64,000 nucleotides of DNA, from contig NZ_QOIO01000002.1 of assembly GCF_003332305.1 (NCBI RefSeq), positions 182,093-246,092 on the forward strand, in the 5' to 3' direction. A program made the translations under genes and the position numbers. The DNA is from Microvirga aerophila (GTDB taxonomy: Bacteria; Pseudomonadota; Alphaproteobacteria; Rhizobiales; Beijerinckiaceae). Shown here piece after piece: positions 45,555 through 54,163 of this stretch (its first letter is position 1; each line of letters starts with the position of its first letter). The notes below the pieces were generated by a model that worked only from the letters and a program-made list of their open reading frames with translations, searched no databases and was not told the DNA's origin.

Positions 45555-47338
45555 ACACCAAGGGAATTGCAGGCATGACCGCAACCACTGCTTCCGCCCT
45601 TTCGCCTCGCCAGCGCTACTTTCGCCCCAATGCGCTCTGGCTCGCAGCGCCTGGCCTGGCCTTCCTGGCCGTGTTCTTCCTGTTCCCGGTCCTGCGCCTT
45701 CTGGCTCTGAGCGTACAGAATCCGGCGAGCGGCGCGTTCAGCCTGGAGAGCTATGCCCGCATCGCGAACACGGACGTTTATCTTCAGGTTCTGGGCATCA
45801 CCTTCAAGATTGCTGGCAACACGGCGATTTTCTCGATCCTGCTCGGCTATCCCTTGGCCTACTGGCTGGCCGGACTGAGGGACGGGCTTCGGGAGCGCAT
45901 GGTCCTTCTGGTCATGGTGCCGTTCTGGACGAGCTATCTCGTGAAGACCTTCGCGTGGATGGTCGTGCTCGGCCGCACCGGGGTCATCAACAACATGTTG
46001 ACCGGAAGCGGCCTGGCCTCCCAACCGTTCCCTCTCGTCTATAACGAGTTCGGCGTCATGGTGGGAATGGTCCACGCCATGATTCCCCTCGCGGTGCTGA
46101 CCATGATGCCGATCATGATCGGCATCGACCGCCGCCTGATCCAGGCGGCGCAGGCGCTGGGCGCGGCGCCGGCCCAGTCGTTCTGGCTCGTTTACTTCAA
46201 GCTCTCCCTGCCTGGCGTGACTGCAGGCGGTCTGCTCGTTTTCATCTCGTCCCTCGGGTTCTTCATCGTGCCGGCTCTCCTGGGCGGAAGGCGCGAGACC
46301 ATGCTCGCACAGCTCATCATCACGCAGGTGCAGGAGCTCTTGAATTGGGCATTCGCCGGCGCCCTTGCAGCCATGATGCTCGTTGCAGCCCTCGTCACGT
46401 GCTGGCTTTACGACCGGCTTTTCGGCCTGTCGTCACTGTCGGGCGGAGAAACCTCGGCCCAGAATGGAGGATCGGGCCGTCTGCGGCTAATCGGGCTCGC
46501 GATCCTGCGTGTTATCGCCAAGGCGAGCGCCATGCTGGCCGACGTTGTTCGCAAGGTGATCGGCACACGGGGAGCGCAGCTGCTCCTCCCCATCTACTGC
46601 GCCCTCGCCCTTGCGTTTCTCGTCCTGCCCACCCTCCTGGTGATCCCCATCGGCTTCACAAGCTCGCAGTTTCTGGAATTTCCGCCGCCGGGCTACAGCA
46701 TGCAGTGGTTCGAGACCTATTTCTCATCTCCCGTCTGGCTTTCCGCCACCCTGCGCTCCTTCGGCGTGGCCGCTGCAACGGCACTCTGCGCGACCCTCAT
46801 CGGCGGACTGGCGGCGCTGGCGTTGGCGCGTTCCAGCACCCGCTGGGGCGGGGTTATCTTTGCAACGTTCCTGGCACCATTGATCGTTCCTCGCATCATC
46901 ATCGCCGTCGGTCTGTTCTACCTGTTTGCGCAGATCGGCCTCGTCGCGACGGACATGGGTCTGGTCATCGGACACACCGTACTGGCTCTTCCCTTTGCGT
47001 TCGTGACCATTACGGCGATCCTGAAGAACTACGACTGGCGGCTGGACCAGGCCGCGGCCGTGCTTGGAGCAAACCGCGTCAAAACCCTCTTCCTTGTCAC
47101 GGTTCCTCTCGTGAAGGGGGGATTGGTCGCAGCCTTCCTGTTCGCGTTCATCACGTCTTTCGACGAACTCACGATCGCGATCTTTGTCAGCGGTGGAATC
47201 AAGACAACGCTGCCCAAGCAGATGTGGGACGACATGATCCTGCAGCTCAACCCGACCCTCGCAGCGGTGTCGGTGGTGGTCTTCGTGATCGTAACCGTCC
47301 TCCTTCTTCTGGCCGAACGCTTCCGCCGCACGGCATAA
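45551..47338 (+). CDS. Fused double ABC transporter permease (PotB-PotC in one chain)
   Basis: A 595-residue inner-membrane protein that carries two permease modules in one chain. Residues about 25-305 form a PotB-like module (start LWLAAPGLAFLAVFFLFPVLRLL, EAA-type loop in AQALGAAPAQSFWLVYFKLSLPG) and residues about 335-590 a PotC-like module (LALAFLVLPTLLVIPIGF, second EAA-type loop in AAVLGANRVKTLFLVTVPLVKGG). The polyamine-type transporter at 1-3884 uses two separate genes instead. Fused permeases occur in iron (FbpB) and some polyamine-type systems. Confidence 0.9.
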   Translation: MNTKGIAGMTATTASALSPRQRYFRPNALWLAAPGLAFLAVFFLFPVLRLLALSVQNPASGAFSLESYARIANTDVYLQVLGITFKIAGNTAIFSILLGYPLAYWLAGLRDGLRERMVLLVMVPFWTSYLVKTFAWMVVLGRTGVINNMLTGSGLASQPFPLVYNEFGVMVGMVHAMIPLAVLTMMPIMIGIDRRLIQAAQALGAAPAQSFWLVYFKLSLPGVTAGGLLVFISSLGFFIVPALLGGRRETMLAQLIITQVQELLNWAFAGALAAMMLVAALVTCWLYDRLFGLSSLSGGETSAQNGGSGRLRLIGLAILRVIAKASAMLADVVRKVIGTRGAQLLLPIYCALALAFLVLPTLLVIPIGFTSSQFLEFPPPGYSMQWFETYFSSPVWLSATLRSFGVAAATALCATLIGGLAALALARSSTRWGGVIFATFLAPLIVPRIIIAVGLFYLFAQIGLVATDMGLVIGHTVLALPFAFVTITAILKNYDWRLDQAAAVLGANRVKTLFLVTVPLVKGGLVAAFLFAFITSFDELTIAIFVSGGIKTTLPKQMWDDMILQLNPTLAAVSVVVFVIVTVLLLLAERFRRTA

Positions 47339-47359
47339 ACCCACGACCTGAGCAAACCA

Positions 47360-48895
47360 ATGTTTCCCGACGACACAAATCTCGTTGATCTATTGCGCCT
47401 GCATGCCGCGAAAAACCCCAAGGGCGTTTTCGCCCACTTCAATGGGGACCCGATCACCTTCGCCATGCTAGATTCCCGGTCTTCGGCCGTGGCGGCCTGG
47501 CTGCGCTCCCGCGGCCTGAAGGCCGGCGAGCACGTGGCGGTGATGATGCGCAACAGTGTGGAAACTCTCGCGGTGGTATTCGGGCTCGCCAAAGCGGGTT
47601 TGGTCTGGATCCCGCTGAACGCCCAACAGCGCGGCCAGGGCCTGCAGTACATCATCAACCACTCGAAGCCCGTGCTCGTCATCGCCGATGGCGAGCTCCT
47701 GCCGACCATCACCGAGTGTGGGGCGGCGCTTCCGCCGCACGGCTTCCTGATCAACGGGCATGACGAGGCGCATCCCCGGCTGGACGTTGTTCTCGGCGCT
47801 GAGGCTCCCTTCGCGGATCCGGCGCCCGCCATGGAAGCGCCCTTCGCCATCATGTACACCTCCGGCACGACCGGACACCCGAAGGGCGTGATCGTCTCCC
47901 ACCGGATGATGCGGCTGGCCGGTGAGGCTGTCGGCCTCGTGGCTGCCGCCAAGGCGGGCGACGTGATGTTCGTGTGGGAGCCGCTCTACCATATCGGCGG
48001 CGCTCAGCTCCTCGGCCTTCCCATGACCCGCGGCGTCGCCCTGGCGATGGTCGATCGCTTCAGCGCGAGCCGCTTCTGGTCCCAGGTGCGGGAATACGGC
48101 GCGACGCATATCCACTATCTGGGCGGCATCCTGCAGATCTTCCTCAAGCAGCCACCCTCGGCGCTCGACCGCGGGCACGGCGTTCGGATCGCCTGGGGCG
48201 GTGGTTGCCCAGGCGAAATATGGACGTCGTTCCAGGACCGGTTTGGGGTTCAGATTAGGGAATGCTACGGCATGACCGAGGCCTCCAGCATCACGACGTT
48301 CAACGACAGGGACGTCGTCGGCTCCGTGGGCAGCCCGGTTCCATGGTTCACCGTGGAGCTCCTCGGCGCGGACGGCGCGCCGGTGCCGCAGGGCGAGCGC
48401 GGGGAGATTGTGGTGCGCACCTCGCTGCCCGGCGCCTTGTTCCCCGGCTACTACGACAATCCGGCGGCCACGGAGAAGGCCTTGCGGAACGGAGCCCTGC
48501 ACACCGGCGATCTGGGATCCTACGATGCCGAGGGCAATCTGATCTTCCACGGCCGGATGACCGACAGCGTCCGCTGCAAGGGGGAGAACATCTCCGCCTG
48601 GGAAGTCGAACACGTGGCCGCCGATCATCCGGCCGTTGAGGACTGCGCCATGATTGGCGTTGCGGCTGATGTGGGCGAGCAGGACATCAAGCTCTTCATC
48701 AAGCCGAAGGACGGCAGCGAGGTGAGGCCAGCGGAGATCTCGGCTTGGCTTGCCGGTCGCCTCGCCCCCTATCAGAACCCCCGCTACATTGCCGTCGTCG
48801 ACGAGTTCGAACGCACGCCGAGCCAGCGGATCATGAAGCACAAGCTGTCCAAGCGTCTCGACGACTGCTGGGACAGGCTCGCCCAAGGATCGTGA
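47360..48895 (+). CDS. AMP-binding acyl-CoA ligase (CaiC-like)
   Basis: A 511-residue adenylate-forming enzyme. The P-loop-type A3 motif is MYTSGTTGHPKGVIVSH near 166-182, A5 is RECYGMTEASSITTF near 301-315, A7 is LHTGDLGSYDAEGN near 381-394, A8 is RMTDSVRCKGENISAWEVE near 402-420, and the catalytic A10 lysine lies in FERTPSQRIMKHKL near 490. Its closest family resemblance, by pattern, is crotonobetaine/carnitine-CoA ligase. It would activate the imported acid as a CoA thioester for the hydratase at 42337. Confidence 0.88.
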   Translation: MFPDDTNLVDLLRLHAAKNPKGVFAHFNGDPITFAMLDSRSSAVAAWLRSRGLKAGEHVAVMMRNSVETLAVVFGLAKAGLVWIPLNAQQRGQGLQYIINHSKPVLVIADGELLPTITECGAALPPHGFLINGHDEAHPRLDVVLGAEAPFADPAPAMEAPFAIMYTSGTTGHPKGVIVSHRMMRLAGEAVGLVAAAKAGDVMFVWEPLYHIGGAQLLGLPMTRGVALAMVDRFSASRFWSQVREYGATHIHYLGGILQIFLKQPPSALDRGHGVRIAWGGGCPGEIWTSFQDRFGVQIRECYGMTEASSITTFNDRDVVGSVGSPVPWFTVELLGADGAPVPQGERGEIVVRTSLPGALFPGYYDNPAATEKALRNGALHTGDLGSYDAEGNLIFHGRMTDSVRCKGENISAWEVEHVAADHPAVEDCAMIGVAADVGEQDIKLFIKPKDGSEVRPAEISAWLAGRLAPYQNPRYIAVVDEFERTPSQRIMKHKLSKRLDDCWDRLAQGS

Positions 48896-48896
48896 C

Positions 48897-49982
48897 ATGA
48901 CGCGTGAAGCAACTGTCCTTCTGTCCGGAACAGGCGCCTTCGCGGCCCGCATCCTGTTCGACATCGCCGCCACCGCGACGGCCCCAACTCGGGTGGTCCT
49001 CGCAGGGCGTAACCGGGAACGCCTGCAATGGCTGAAGGTCGCGGCCGGAGCCCGCGCGGCGATCTTCGGCACCCCCGTTATTGTCGTCGCGCGGGAGACC
49101 GATCTCCTCGCCGAGGGCGCGGCAGTTGCAATGATCCAGGAGACCGCTCCGGACGTAGTCGTGCAGGCGGCGTCCGTGCAGACATCGTCGGTCATCGCCG
49201 GGTCGGGGGATGCCTGGAGCCGGCTCGTCGCCGAGGGCGGATTGAGCGCGACCGCGGTCTTCCAGGCGCTTCTCAGCGCCCGTGTGGCGGTTGCCATGAC
49301 ACAGCTCGGGAGCAGCGCTCCCTTGATCAATTGCAGCTTTCCGGACGTTGTGAACGGCTTGATCAAGGCTCTCGGACATCAGGTCATCTGCGGCATGGGC
49401 AATGTGGCGATCCTGTCCAGCGCCTTCGCGGCTGACCAAAATCTCATGGACAGGAGCCGCATCAAGGTCCTTGCCCATTATCAGAATCTCGGGACATGGC
49501 GCCGGGCGGCGGAGGCCCGCTCCGGCCCGTCCCCGAGGGTCTGGATCGACGGCGAGGAAGTGGCCGATGTGTTCGATACCTTCCGCAACGTGAAGCTGAC
49601 GCCGGAGCCGGTTATCGACATCTCGGGGGCCAGTGGCGTGCCGCTCATCCTTTCCCTTGCGGAGGGCCGCCCGTGGGCCGGCCATGTTCCAGGCCCGTAC
49701 GGCCTGCCTGGCGGCTATCCGGTGCAGCTGACCAATGGCGTCCTTTCCCTCGATCTCCCGCCGTCCCTATCGCGGGAGGAGGCGATCTCGTGGAACACGC
49801 GCTACGAGGAGGAGAATGGCCTCGTCGTCGGGTCGGACGGGCAGGCACGCTACACGGGTGTCCTGCGCGAGCGCCTGGCGCAGCACTCCCCTGCTTTGGC
49901 GGAGGGCTTCGCCGTGTCCGACCTCGAAGAGGTCTATCGCTCCATGCACGAGCTGCGCACGAAGCTGCAGCAGCAGGGCTGA
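48897..49982 (+). CDS. Rossmann-fold protein, saccharopine-dehydrogenase-like, function unknown
   Basis: A 361-residue soluble protein. The N-terminus VLLSGTGAFAARILFDIAATA is a dinucleotide-binding loop, followed by RVVLAGRNRERLQWL and DVVVQAASVQTS, as in saccharopine/homospermidine-type or saccharopine-like reductases. The C-terminal 200 residues are not recognised. It starts 1 base after the CoA ligase stop and 84 bases before the next flavoprotein, so it belongs to the same pathway, perhaps reducing or cleaving an imine intermediate (inference). Confidence 0.6.
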   Translation: MTREATVLLSGTGAFAARILFDIAATATAPTRVVLAGRNRERLQWLKVAAGARAAIFGTPVIVVARETDLLAEGAAVAMIQETAPDVVVQAASVQTSSVIAGSGDAWSRLVAEGGLSATAVFQALLSARVAVAMTQLGSSAPLINCSFPDVVNGLIKALGHQVICGMGNVAILSSAFAADQNLMDRSRIKVLAHYQNLGTWRRAAEARSGPSPRVWIDGEEVADVFDTFRNVKLTPEPVIDISGASGVPLILSLAEGRPWAGHVPGPYGLPGGYPVQLTNGVLSLDLPPSLSREEAISWNTRYEEENGLVVGSDGQARYTGVLRERLAQHSPALAEGFAVSDLEEVYRSMHELRTKLQQQG

Positions 49983-50066
49983 GTTCGAACGTTCCGCCTG
50001 CCGCGCCGTCCGATGCCCGACCTTGCGCGGGCACAGGTCCGGAGCAGCTCATCACGGTGTGTCACC

Positions 50067-51500
50067 ATGCAATCCTCCCGTCCCTCCATCGCCCCTTCCG
50101 ACCGGTCTTGGTGGCTCGACGAAGCCTTGAAGCATGAGGGCAACGTGCCCCCTGCCGCTCCCCTCGAGGGTGCATGCAGCGTCGACGTCGTCATCGTTGG
50201 CGGCGGCTTCGCTGGGCTTTGGACCGCGCTGACGCTCAAGAGCCGCCGCCCCGACCTGTCCGTCGCGCTGATAGAGGCTTCCATCTGCGGCTCCGGGGCG
50301 AGCGGGAAGAACGGTGGAAAGGTCCACGGCTACTGGTCATCCCTCGGCACGGGCGTCCAGGCTCTCGGGCCGGACGGAGCTCTCGCGATTGCGAAAGCGG
50401 GCGACCGGGCCCAGGACGGCATCCGCGCCTTTGCGTCCGCGAGCGGACGCGATATCTGGTGGCGGGAGGGCGGCAACCTGGTGGTCGCCACGACTCCCGC
50501 CCAAGAGACGAAGATCGAGGATGTCGTCCGCCTCGCTGGCGAACTCGGCGCGCAGGACCATGTCATGGCGCTCTCGAGGGAGGAGGTTCACGCACGCTGC
50601 AACTCGCCGACATTCCGACGGGGCCTCTTCTTTCCGGACGCAGCGACGGTTCACCCCGCTCGCTTGGCGCGCGCGCTCCGTCAGGCAGTCATTGACCGGG
50701 GCGTCACTCTTTTCGAGAACACGCCTATGCTGGGCGTCGATCCTGGGCGCCCATCATGCCGGGTCAGAACCCCGCGTGGACAGATCGAAGCCCGCGAGAT
50801 CGTTCTCGCCACCAACGTGGCCTTAAGCGCCATGCGGGAAATTCGGCCGCATGTGAGCATCTTCTCAAGCTATGTGGTGATGAGCGAGCCTGCGCCGGAG
50901 CGGCTCGTCGCCATGGGCTGGACAGGCGACGAGGGTCTCGCGGACCTGCGTATGTTCCTGCACTACTTTCGCAAGACCCCGGACGGCCGTGTCCTCATGG
51001 GATCAGGCTCCGGACCGGTCGGCTATGGCGACCGCGCCGAGACCCGGCAGCTGACCCACGACGGCCCCAGCATCGCGCGCGCGGAGACCGGCCTCCGGCG
51101 GCTGCTCCCCGCCTATCACGACGTTCCGCTCGCCCGCGCGTGGGGCGGCGCCATTGACGTGTCCTCCGACCGTCTTCCGTTCTTCAAAACCCTCCCCGGA
51201 ACCCGGATCCACTATGCGGGCGGGTTCTCGGGCCACGGCGTGAACGCCACCTACATCGCCGGGCAGTGCCTCGCCTCTCTCGTCCTCGGGGACAAAGACG
51301 ATTGGGCGGCCTTGCCCTTCTGCACCCGCGCCCTGCCGCGGCTGCCGCCCGAGCCGTTCCGGTTTGCCGGCGCCAGCGCCATCCGCTCCGCCATCCTGAC
51401 CTGCGAGGAGGCGGACGAGCGCAGCCAACAGGCTCCCGCCTTGGCCCGAGCGATTGCTCACCTGCCGAAAATGCTGGGCCTCAGGATCGGCGTCCGGTAG
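50067..51500 (+). CDS. FAD-dependent oxidoreductase, amine-oxidase-like (PuuB/OrdL type)
   Basis: A 477-residue DAO-family flavoprotein. The FAD motif is VVIVGGGFAGLWTALTLKSRRP near 39-60, then SICGSGASGKNGGKVHGYW near 73, a loop typical of PuuB/OrdL gamma-glutamylputrescine oxidases; YAGGFSGHGVNATYIAGQCLA near 390-410 is the C-terminal contact. It probably oxidises a secondary or primary amine. ATG at 50067 chosen because the fold starts there; ends the plus-strand IclR-linked operon, convergent with hmp. Confidence 0.87.
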   Translation: MQSSRPSIAPSDRSWWLDEALKHEGNVPPAAPLEGACSVDVVIVGGGFAGLWTALTLKSRRPDLSVALIEASICGSGASGKNGGKVHGYWSSLGTGVQALGPDGALAIAKAGDRAQDGIRAFASASGRDIWWREGGNLVVATTPAQETKIEDVVRLAGELGAQDHVMALSREEVHARCNSPTFRRGLFFPDAATVHPARLARALRQAVIDRGVTLFENTPMLGVDPGRPSCRVRTPRGQIEAREIVLATNVALSAMREIRPHVSIFSSYVVMSEPAPERLVAMGWTGDEGLADLRMFLHYFRKTPDGRVLMGSGSGPVGYGDRAETRQLTHDGPSIARAETGLRRLLPAYHDVPLARAWGGAIDVSSDRLPFFKTLPGTRIHYAGGFSGHGVNATYIAGQCLASLVLGDKDDWAALPFCTRALPRLPPEPFRFAGASAIRSAILTCEEADERSQQAPALARAIAHLPKMLGLRIGVR

Positions 51501-51566
51501 GAACCGGCGCTCCCTGGCGCAAGCCCGTTCAACGTTTGGCACCCGAAAGGCAGGCACCAAACCACT

Positions 51567-52781
51567 TCAGGCGGCCGAGAGGATCTCGTCGGCGGGTCCG
51601 AAGAATTCATAATGGATGCGGTTCGACCGAACGCCGGCCAGAGCGAATCCACTCACGAATGCTCTCAAGAACGGCCGTGGGCCGCACAGATAGTAGCCGG
51701 CCTCGATCAGTGGAGTGTTGGCCTGCAACCATTCCATCGTAATAAGGCCCTCGTGATCGTAGTCGTGCCCAAGGCGATCCTCAGGTCGCGGTTCAACGTA
51801 GAAGGTAGTCGCTTCGATGTTCGGGTATGCCTCGGTCAGGGAGCGGACCCGCTCCCTCATGGCGTGGGTCGCGCCGTTCAACGTGCCATGCACGTAGTGA
51901 GTAGGCTTGTTGGGATAACGGGCGGCAATCGTCTCCAGCATGCTCATCATCGGCGTCAAGCCCACCCCACCGCTCAGGAGGACGACCGGGCGAGGCGACT
52001 CCTCGTTGAGGAAGAACTCGCCCGCGGGCGGAGCCACCTTCACCATCTGCCCAACCGCGGCCTGGTCGTGAAGCCAGTTGGAGGCAATGCCCTGCGGCTC
52101 CCGCTTCACGGAAATCCGATAGCTCTCGTCATTGGGCGCGCTGGAAATGCTGTAGTTGCGCTTGAGCGGGTGCTGGCCCGGAACCTCGATCCAGAAAGTC
52201 AGGTACTGGCCCGGTTGGTGGCGCAGGACGGGCTGATCGTCCTTTGGTCGCAGCACGAAAGAGGTGATGAGCTCGCTTTCCTGCTGCTTGCTCTCGATGC
52301 GGAAGTTGCGCCAACCGTTCCAGCCGCCGGGTGCCGACGCCAGGCTGGTGTAGATCGCCTTCTCGCGCCCGATCAGAACATGGGCCAGGAACCAGTAAAC
52401 CTCGCCCCAGGCAGCCAGTATCTCGTCCGTGGCAGCGTCACCGAGTACATCCTTGATCGCGCCGAGCAGCGCTTCGGCGACATGCGGATAGTGCTCGGGC
52501 AGGATGTTGAGCCCGACATGCTTCTGCGCGATGCGTTCGACGGCCGGCGCGAGGGCGCCGAGGTTGTCAATGTTCTGGGCATAGGCGAGCACCGCAGTGG
52601 CAAGAGCCTTGGGCTGTGATCCGGTCTCACCGTGATGCGACTGGTTGAAGAGATTGCGGATCTCCTCGTTCCGGAACATGCGCTCGTACATGCGCCGGGT
52701 GATCGCTAGCCCATGCTCCCGGATGGCCGGAACAGTGGCCTTGACAAGATGAACGGTCGTATCACTGAGCGAGGTGGGCAT
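51567..52781 (-). CDS. hmp: Flavohaemoglobin (nitric oxide dioxygenase)
   Basis: A 404-residue cytoplasmic enzyme that converts nitric oxide and oxygen to nitrate. The globin domain covers about 1-145 with the proximal His in QKHVGLNI near 85 and distal residues in MFRNEEIRNLFNQSH; the ferredoxin-reductase part has RNYSISSAP (FAD, near 205-213) and LSGGVGLTPM (NAD, near 268-277). Length and motifs are those of intact Hmp. No NsrR or other nitric-oxide regulator gene is next to it. Confidence 0.95.
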   Translation of the reverse strand: MPTSLSDTTVHLVKATVPAIREHGLAITRRMYERMFRNEEIRNLFNQSHHGETGSQPKALATAVLAYAQNIDNLGALAPAVERIAQKHVGLNILPEHYPHVAEALLGAIKDVLGDAATDEILAAWGEVYWFLAHVLIGREKAIYTSLASAPGGWNGWRNFRIESKQQESELITSFVLRPKDDQPVLRHQPGQYLTFWIEVPGQHPLKRNYSISSAPNDESYRISVKREPQGIASNWLHDQAAVGQMVKVAPPAGEFFLNEESPRPVVLLSGGVGLTPMMSMLETIAARYPNKPTHYVHGTLNGATHAMRERVRSLTEAYPNIEATTFYVEPRPEDRLGHDYDHEGLITMEWLQANTPLIEAGYYLCGPRPFLRAFVSGFALAGVRSNRIHYEFFGPADEILSAA

Positions 52782-53173
52782 GAATCATCCTTCACGCGGC
52801 GTTGTGGATGGGATGATCGCCGAAGCGGCAGACATTGGTGTCAAGCGATCCGCATCGTGGCCCATCCCCGAGAATGAACGACAGCTATGGCATCGAATGA
52901 CTGCCTGAAATTCAGATCATGTCCCTAAGGGATTTTCCTGATCGCTATCGGCCGCATGCCTTCGGGTGCCCCTCAAAGGTACGCGGTGGATCAGACTGAG
53001 ATATTCCCTGCCCGTTCAGAACGTCTGCTTAGACTGGGCGGGTAGACCTAAGCGTTAGTTTCGAGAAACGCTAGAGACTTTTGGCATTTGGATAAGATCA
53101 GGATCAGCTAGGAAACCTGGGACGCAGCTCACGATTTTTCTGTGTGTCCACCTTGGATTTTGTCCGCCGCGAT
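52782..53173. other. Intergenic region upstream of hmp
   Basis: 392 bases with no supported gene. It should hold the hmp promoter, but no NsrR-type or FNR-type site could be recognised by eye. An imperfect dyad GTTTC/GAAAC separated by GA occurs near 53058-53069. Confidence 0.4.
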
Positions 53174-53473
53174 CTAGGAGGCCCGCGCCGGCGGAGTGTA
53201 CAGGTCGGCGAACTTCTCACGCAGCACGTTCTTCTGAACCTTACCCATGGTATTGCGCGGCAGATCATCGACGAAGACCACACGCTTGGGCAGCTTAAAC
53301 TTGGTCAAGCGGCCATCGAGCGCCGCAAGAATCGACTGCTCGTCGACCGCCGCCTCCTTTGGGCGGGCCACAACCGCAGTGACGCCCTCGCCGAGATCCC
53401 TGTGCGGGACGCAATCACAACACTTTCGAACAGGCCCGGAATGGCGTCGTTCTCGTTGATCAACTCCCTTGGG
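53174..53473 (-). pseudogene. Remnant of an acyl-CoA (malonyl-CoA type) synthetase, C-terminal end only
   Basis: About 100 codons match the C-terminal end of adenylate-forming CoA ligases of the MatB type: VPHRDLGEGVTAVV, then KFKLPKRVVFVDDLPRNTMGKVQKNVL with the A10 lysine, to a stop at 53174. Upstream, INENDAIPGLFESVVI is read in another frame; one added base near 53411 joins the two as ESVVIGVPHRDLG. The 5' four-fifths of the gene are missing; the sequence is replaced by an 18-base repeat and IS110-like sequence. Confidence 0.75.
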
Positions 53474-53491
53474 TTGATCAACTCCCTTGGC
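53456..53491. repeat. Two-copy 18-base tandem repeat at the remnant junction
   Basis: TTGATCAACTCCCTTGGG at 53456-53473 and the same unit with C at the last base at 53474-53491. It lies exactly at the junction between the CoA-ligase remnant and the transposase fragment and may mark the recombination or insertion point. Confidence 0.75.
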
Positions 53492-53495
53492 CTGA

Positions 53496-53605
53496 ATTCC
53501 TATAGCACAGCTCTTAGGGCGATGAGGACCGACAAGATGGAACGTGTTCTTGCCCAGATCGATGCCCAGAGTGGCGATCGCAGCGGAAGAAGAACACCGT
53601 GACAT
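53496..53605 (-). mobile_element. IS110-family transposase fragment (N-terminus)
   Basis: From the ATG at 53605 the frame reads AIATLGIDLGKNTFHLVG, the first strand of the DEDD catalytic domain of IS110-family transposases with its first acidic residue. Family similarity stops after about 26 residues and the frame runs on into the CoA-ligase remnant, so this is a truncated, inactive piece. No terminal repeats are seen, as usual for IS110. Confidence 0.7.
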
Positions 53606-53945
53606 GGGACGTGCTCCTTACGTAGCGCGAAGCCCCACAGTTTACGAACAAGCGGGGCAGGAGCACGGCCGGACGATCCCATTAACGACATTCCCAGTCT
53701 GCGTGTGGCATTTCCGACAAGACCACGTCTTGTCGATCTTGCAGACAAGTTTCTTGGGATCCTCTCGCGAGGTGCTGCATAGGACTGGATGACTGCTTCG
53801 TGTTTCCCGACGCCCTGCGTCCAGTTTAGGCAGCATCCGTGCCATGGTTTCAGTGCATGGCTGAAAGGCGCGATTCCCGTTGATGCGCGCTCTGGACATA
53901 CTAAATAAGTCTTATCGCAGTGTACAAGAAATAGGCCCGTCACCC
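53606..53945. other. Non-coding stretch with a perfect dyad
   Basis: No credible gene in 340 bases. Arms CGACAAGAC (53715-53723) and GTCTTGTCG (53727-53735) form a perfect 9-base-pair dyad with a 3-base spacer. It may be part of the degenerate mobile element or an operator of a lost gene. Confidence 0.5.
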
Positions 53946-54065
53946 ATGTTGATCACTCTCCTGAAACGCGTCGGCCGCGAAATCTGGATTACCCTGGTTC
54001 GTACGGGCGAGATCCGTGCCGCGCGCGCTCGGGCCAACTCCAAAGGTGGCGTTTACCACTACTGA
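53946..54065 (+). CDS. Possible small basic protein (39 residues)
   Basis: ATG at 53946 to TGA at 54063 encodes MLITLLKRVGREIW followed by a basic segment rich in Arg and Ala and ending GGVYHY. The amphipathic N-terminus and basic tail look like a genuine small alphaproteobacterial protein, but there is no strong ribosome site and no recognised family. Confidence 0.35.
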   Translation: MLITLLKRVGREIWITLVRTGEIRAARARANSKGGVYHY

Positions 54066-54163
54066 CGGCGTTCGTTCACCGGATCCGAGCCCGCCGACCG
54101 GACGGGCCCGGTTTGGAATGCGGGCAGCTCGGACTAATGACGCGAGGTTCAAGACGACGGGCC

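Noticed and set aside
47468..49366. A 632-codon minus-strand frame opposite the CoA ligase
   Set aside because: Antisense shadow of the CoA ligase and Rossmann-protein genes, with no motif.
53456..53491. A CRISPR-like repeat
   Set aside because: Only two directly abutting copies and no spacers; a simple tandem duplication.
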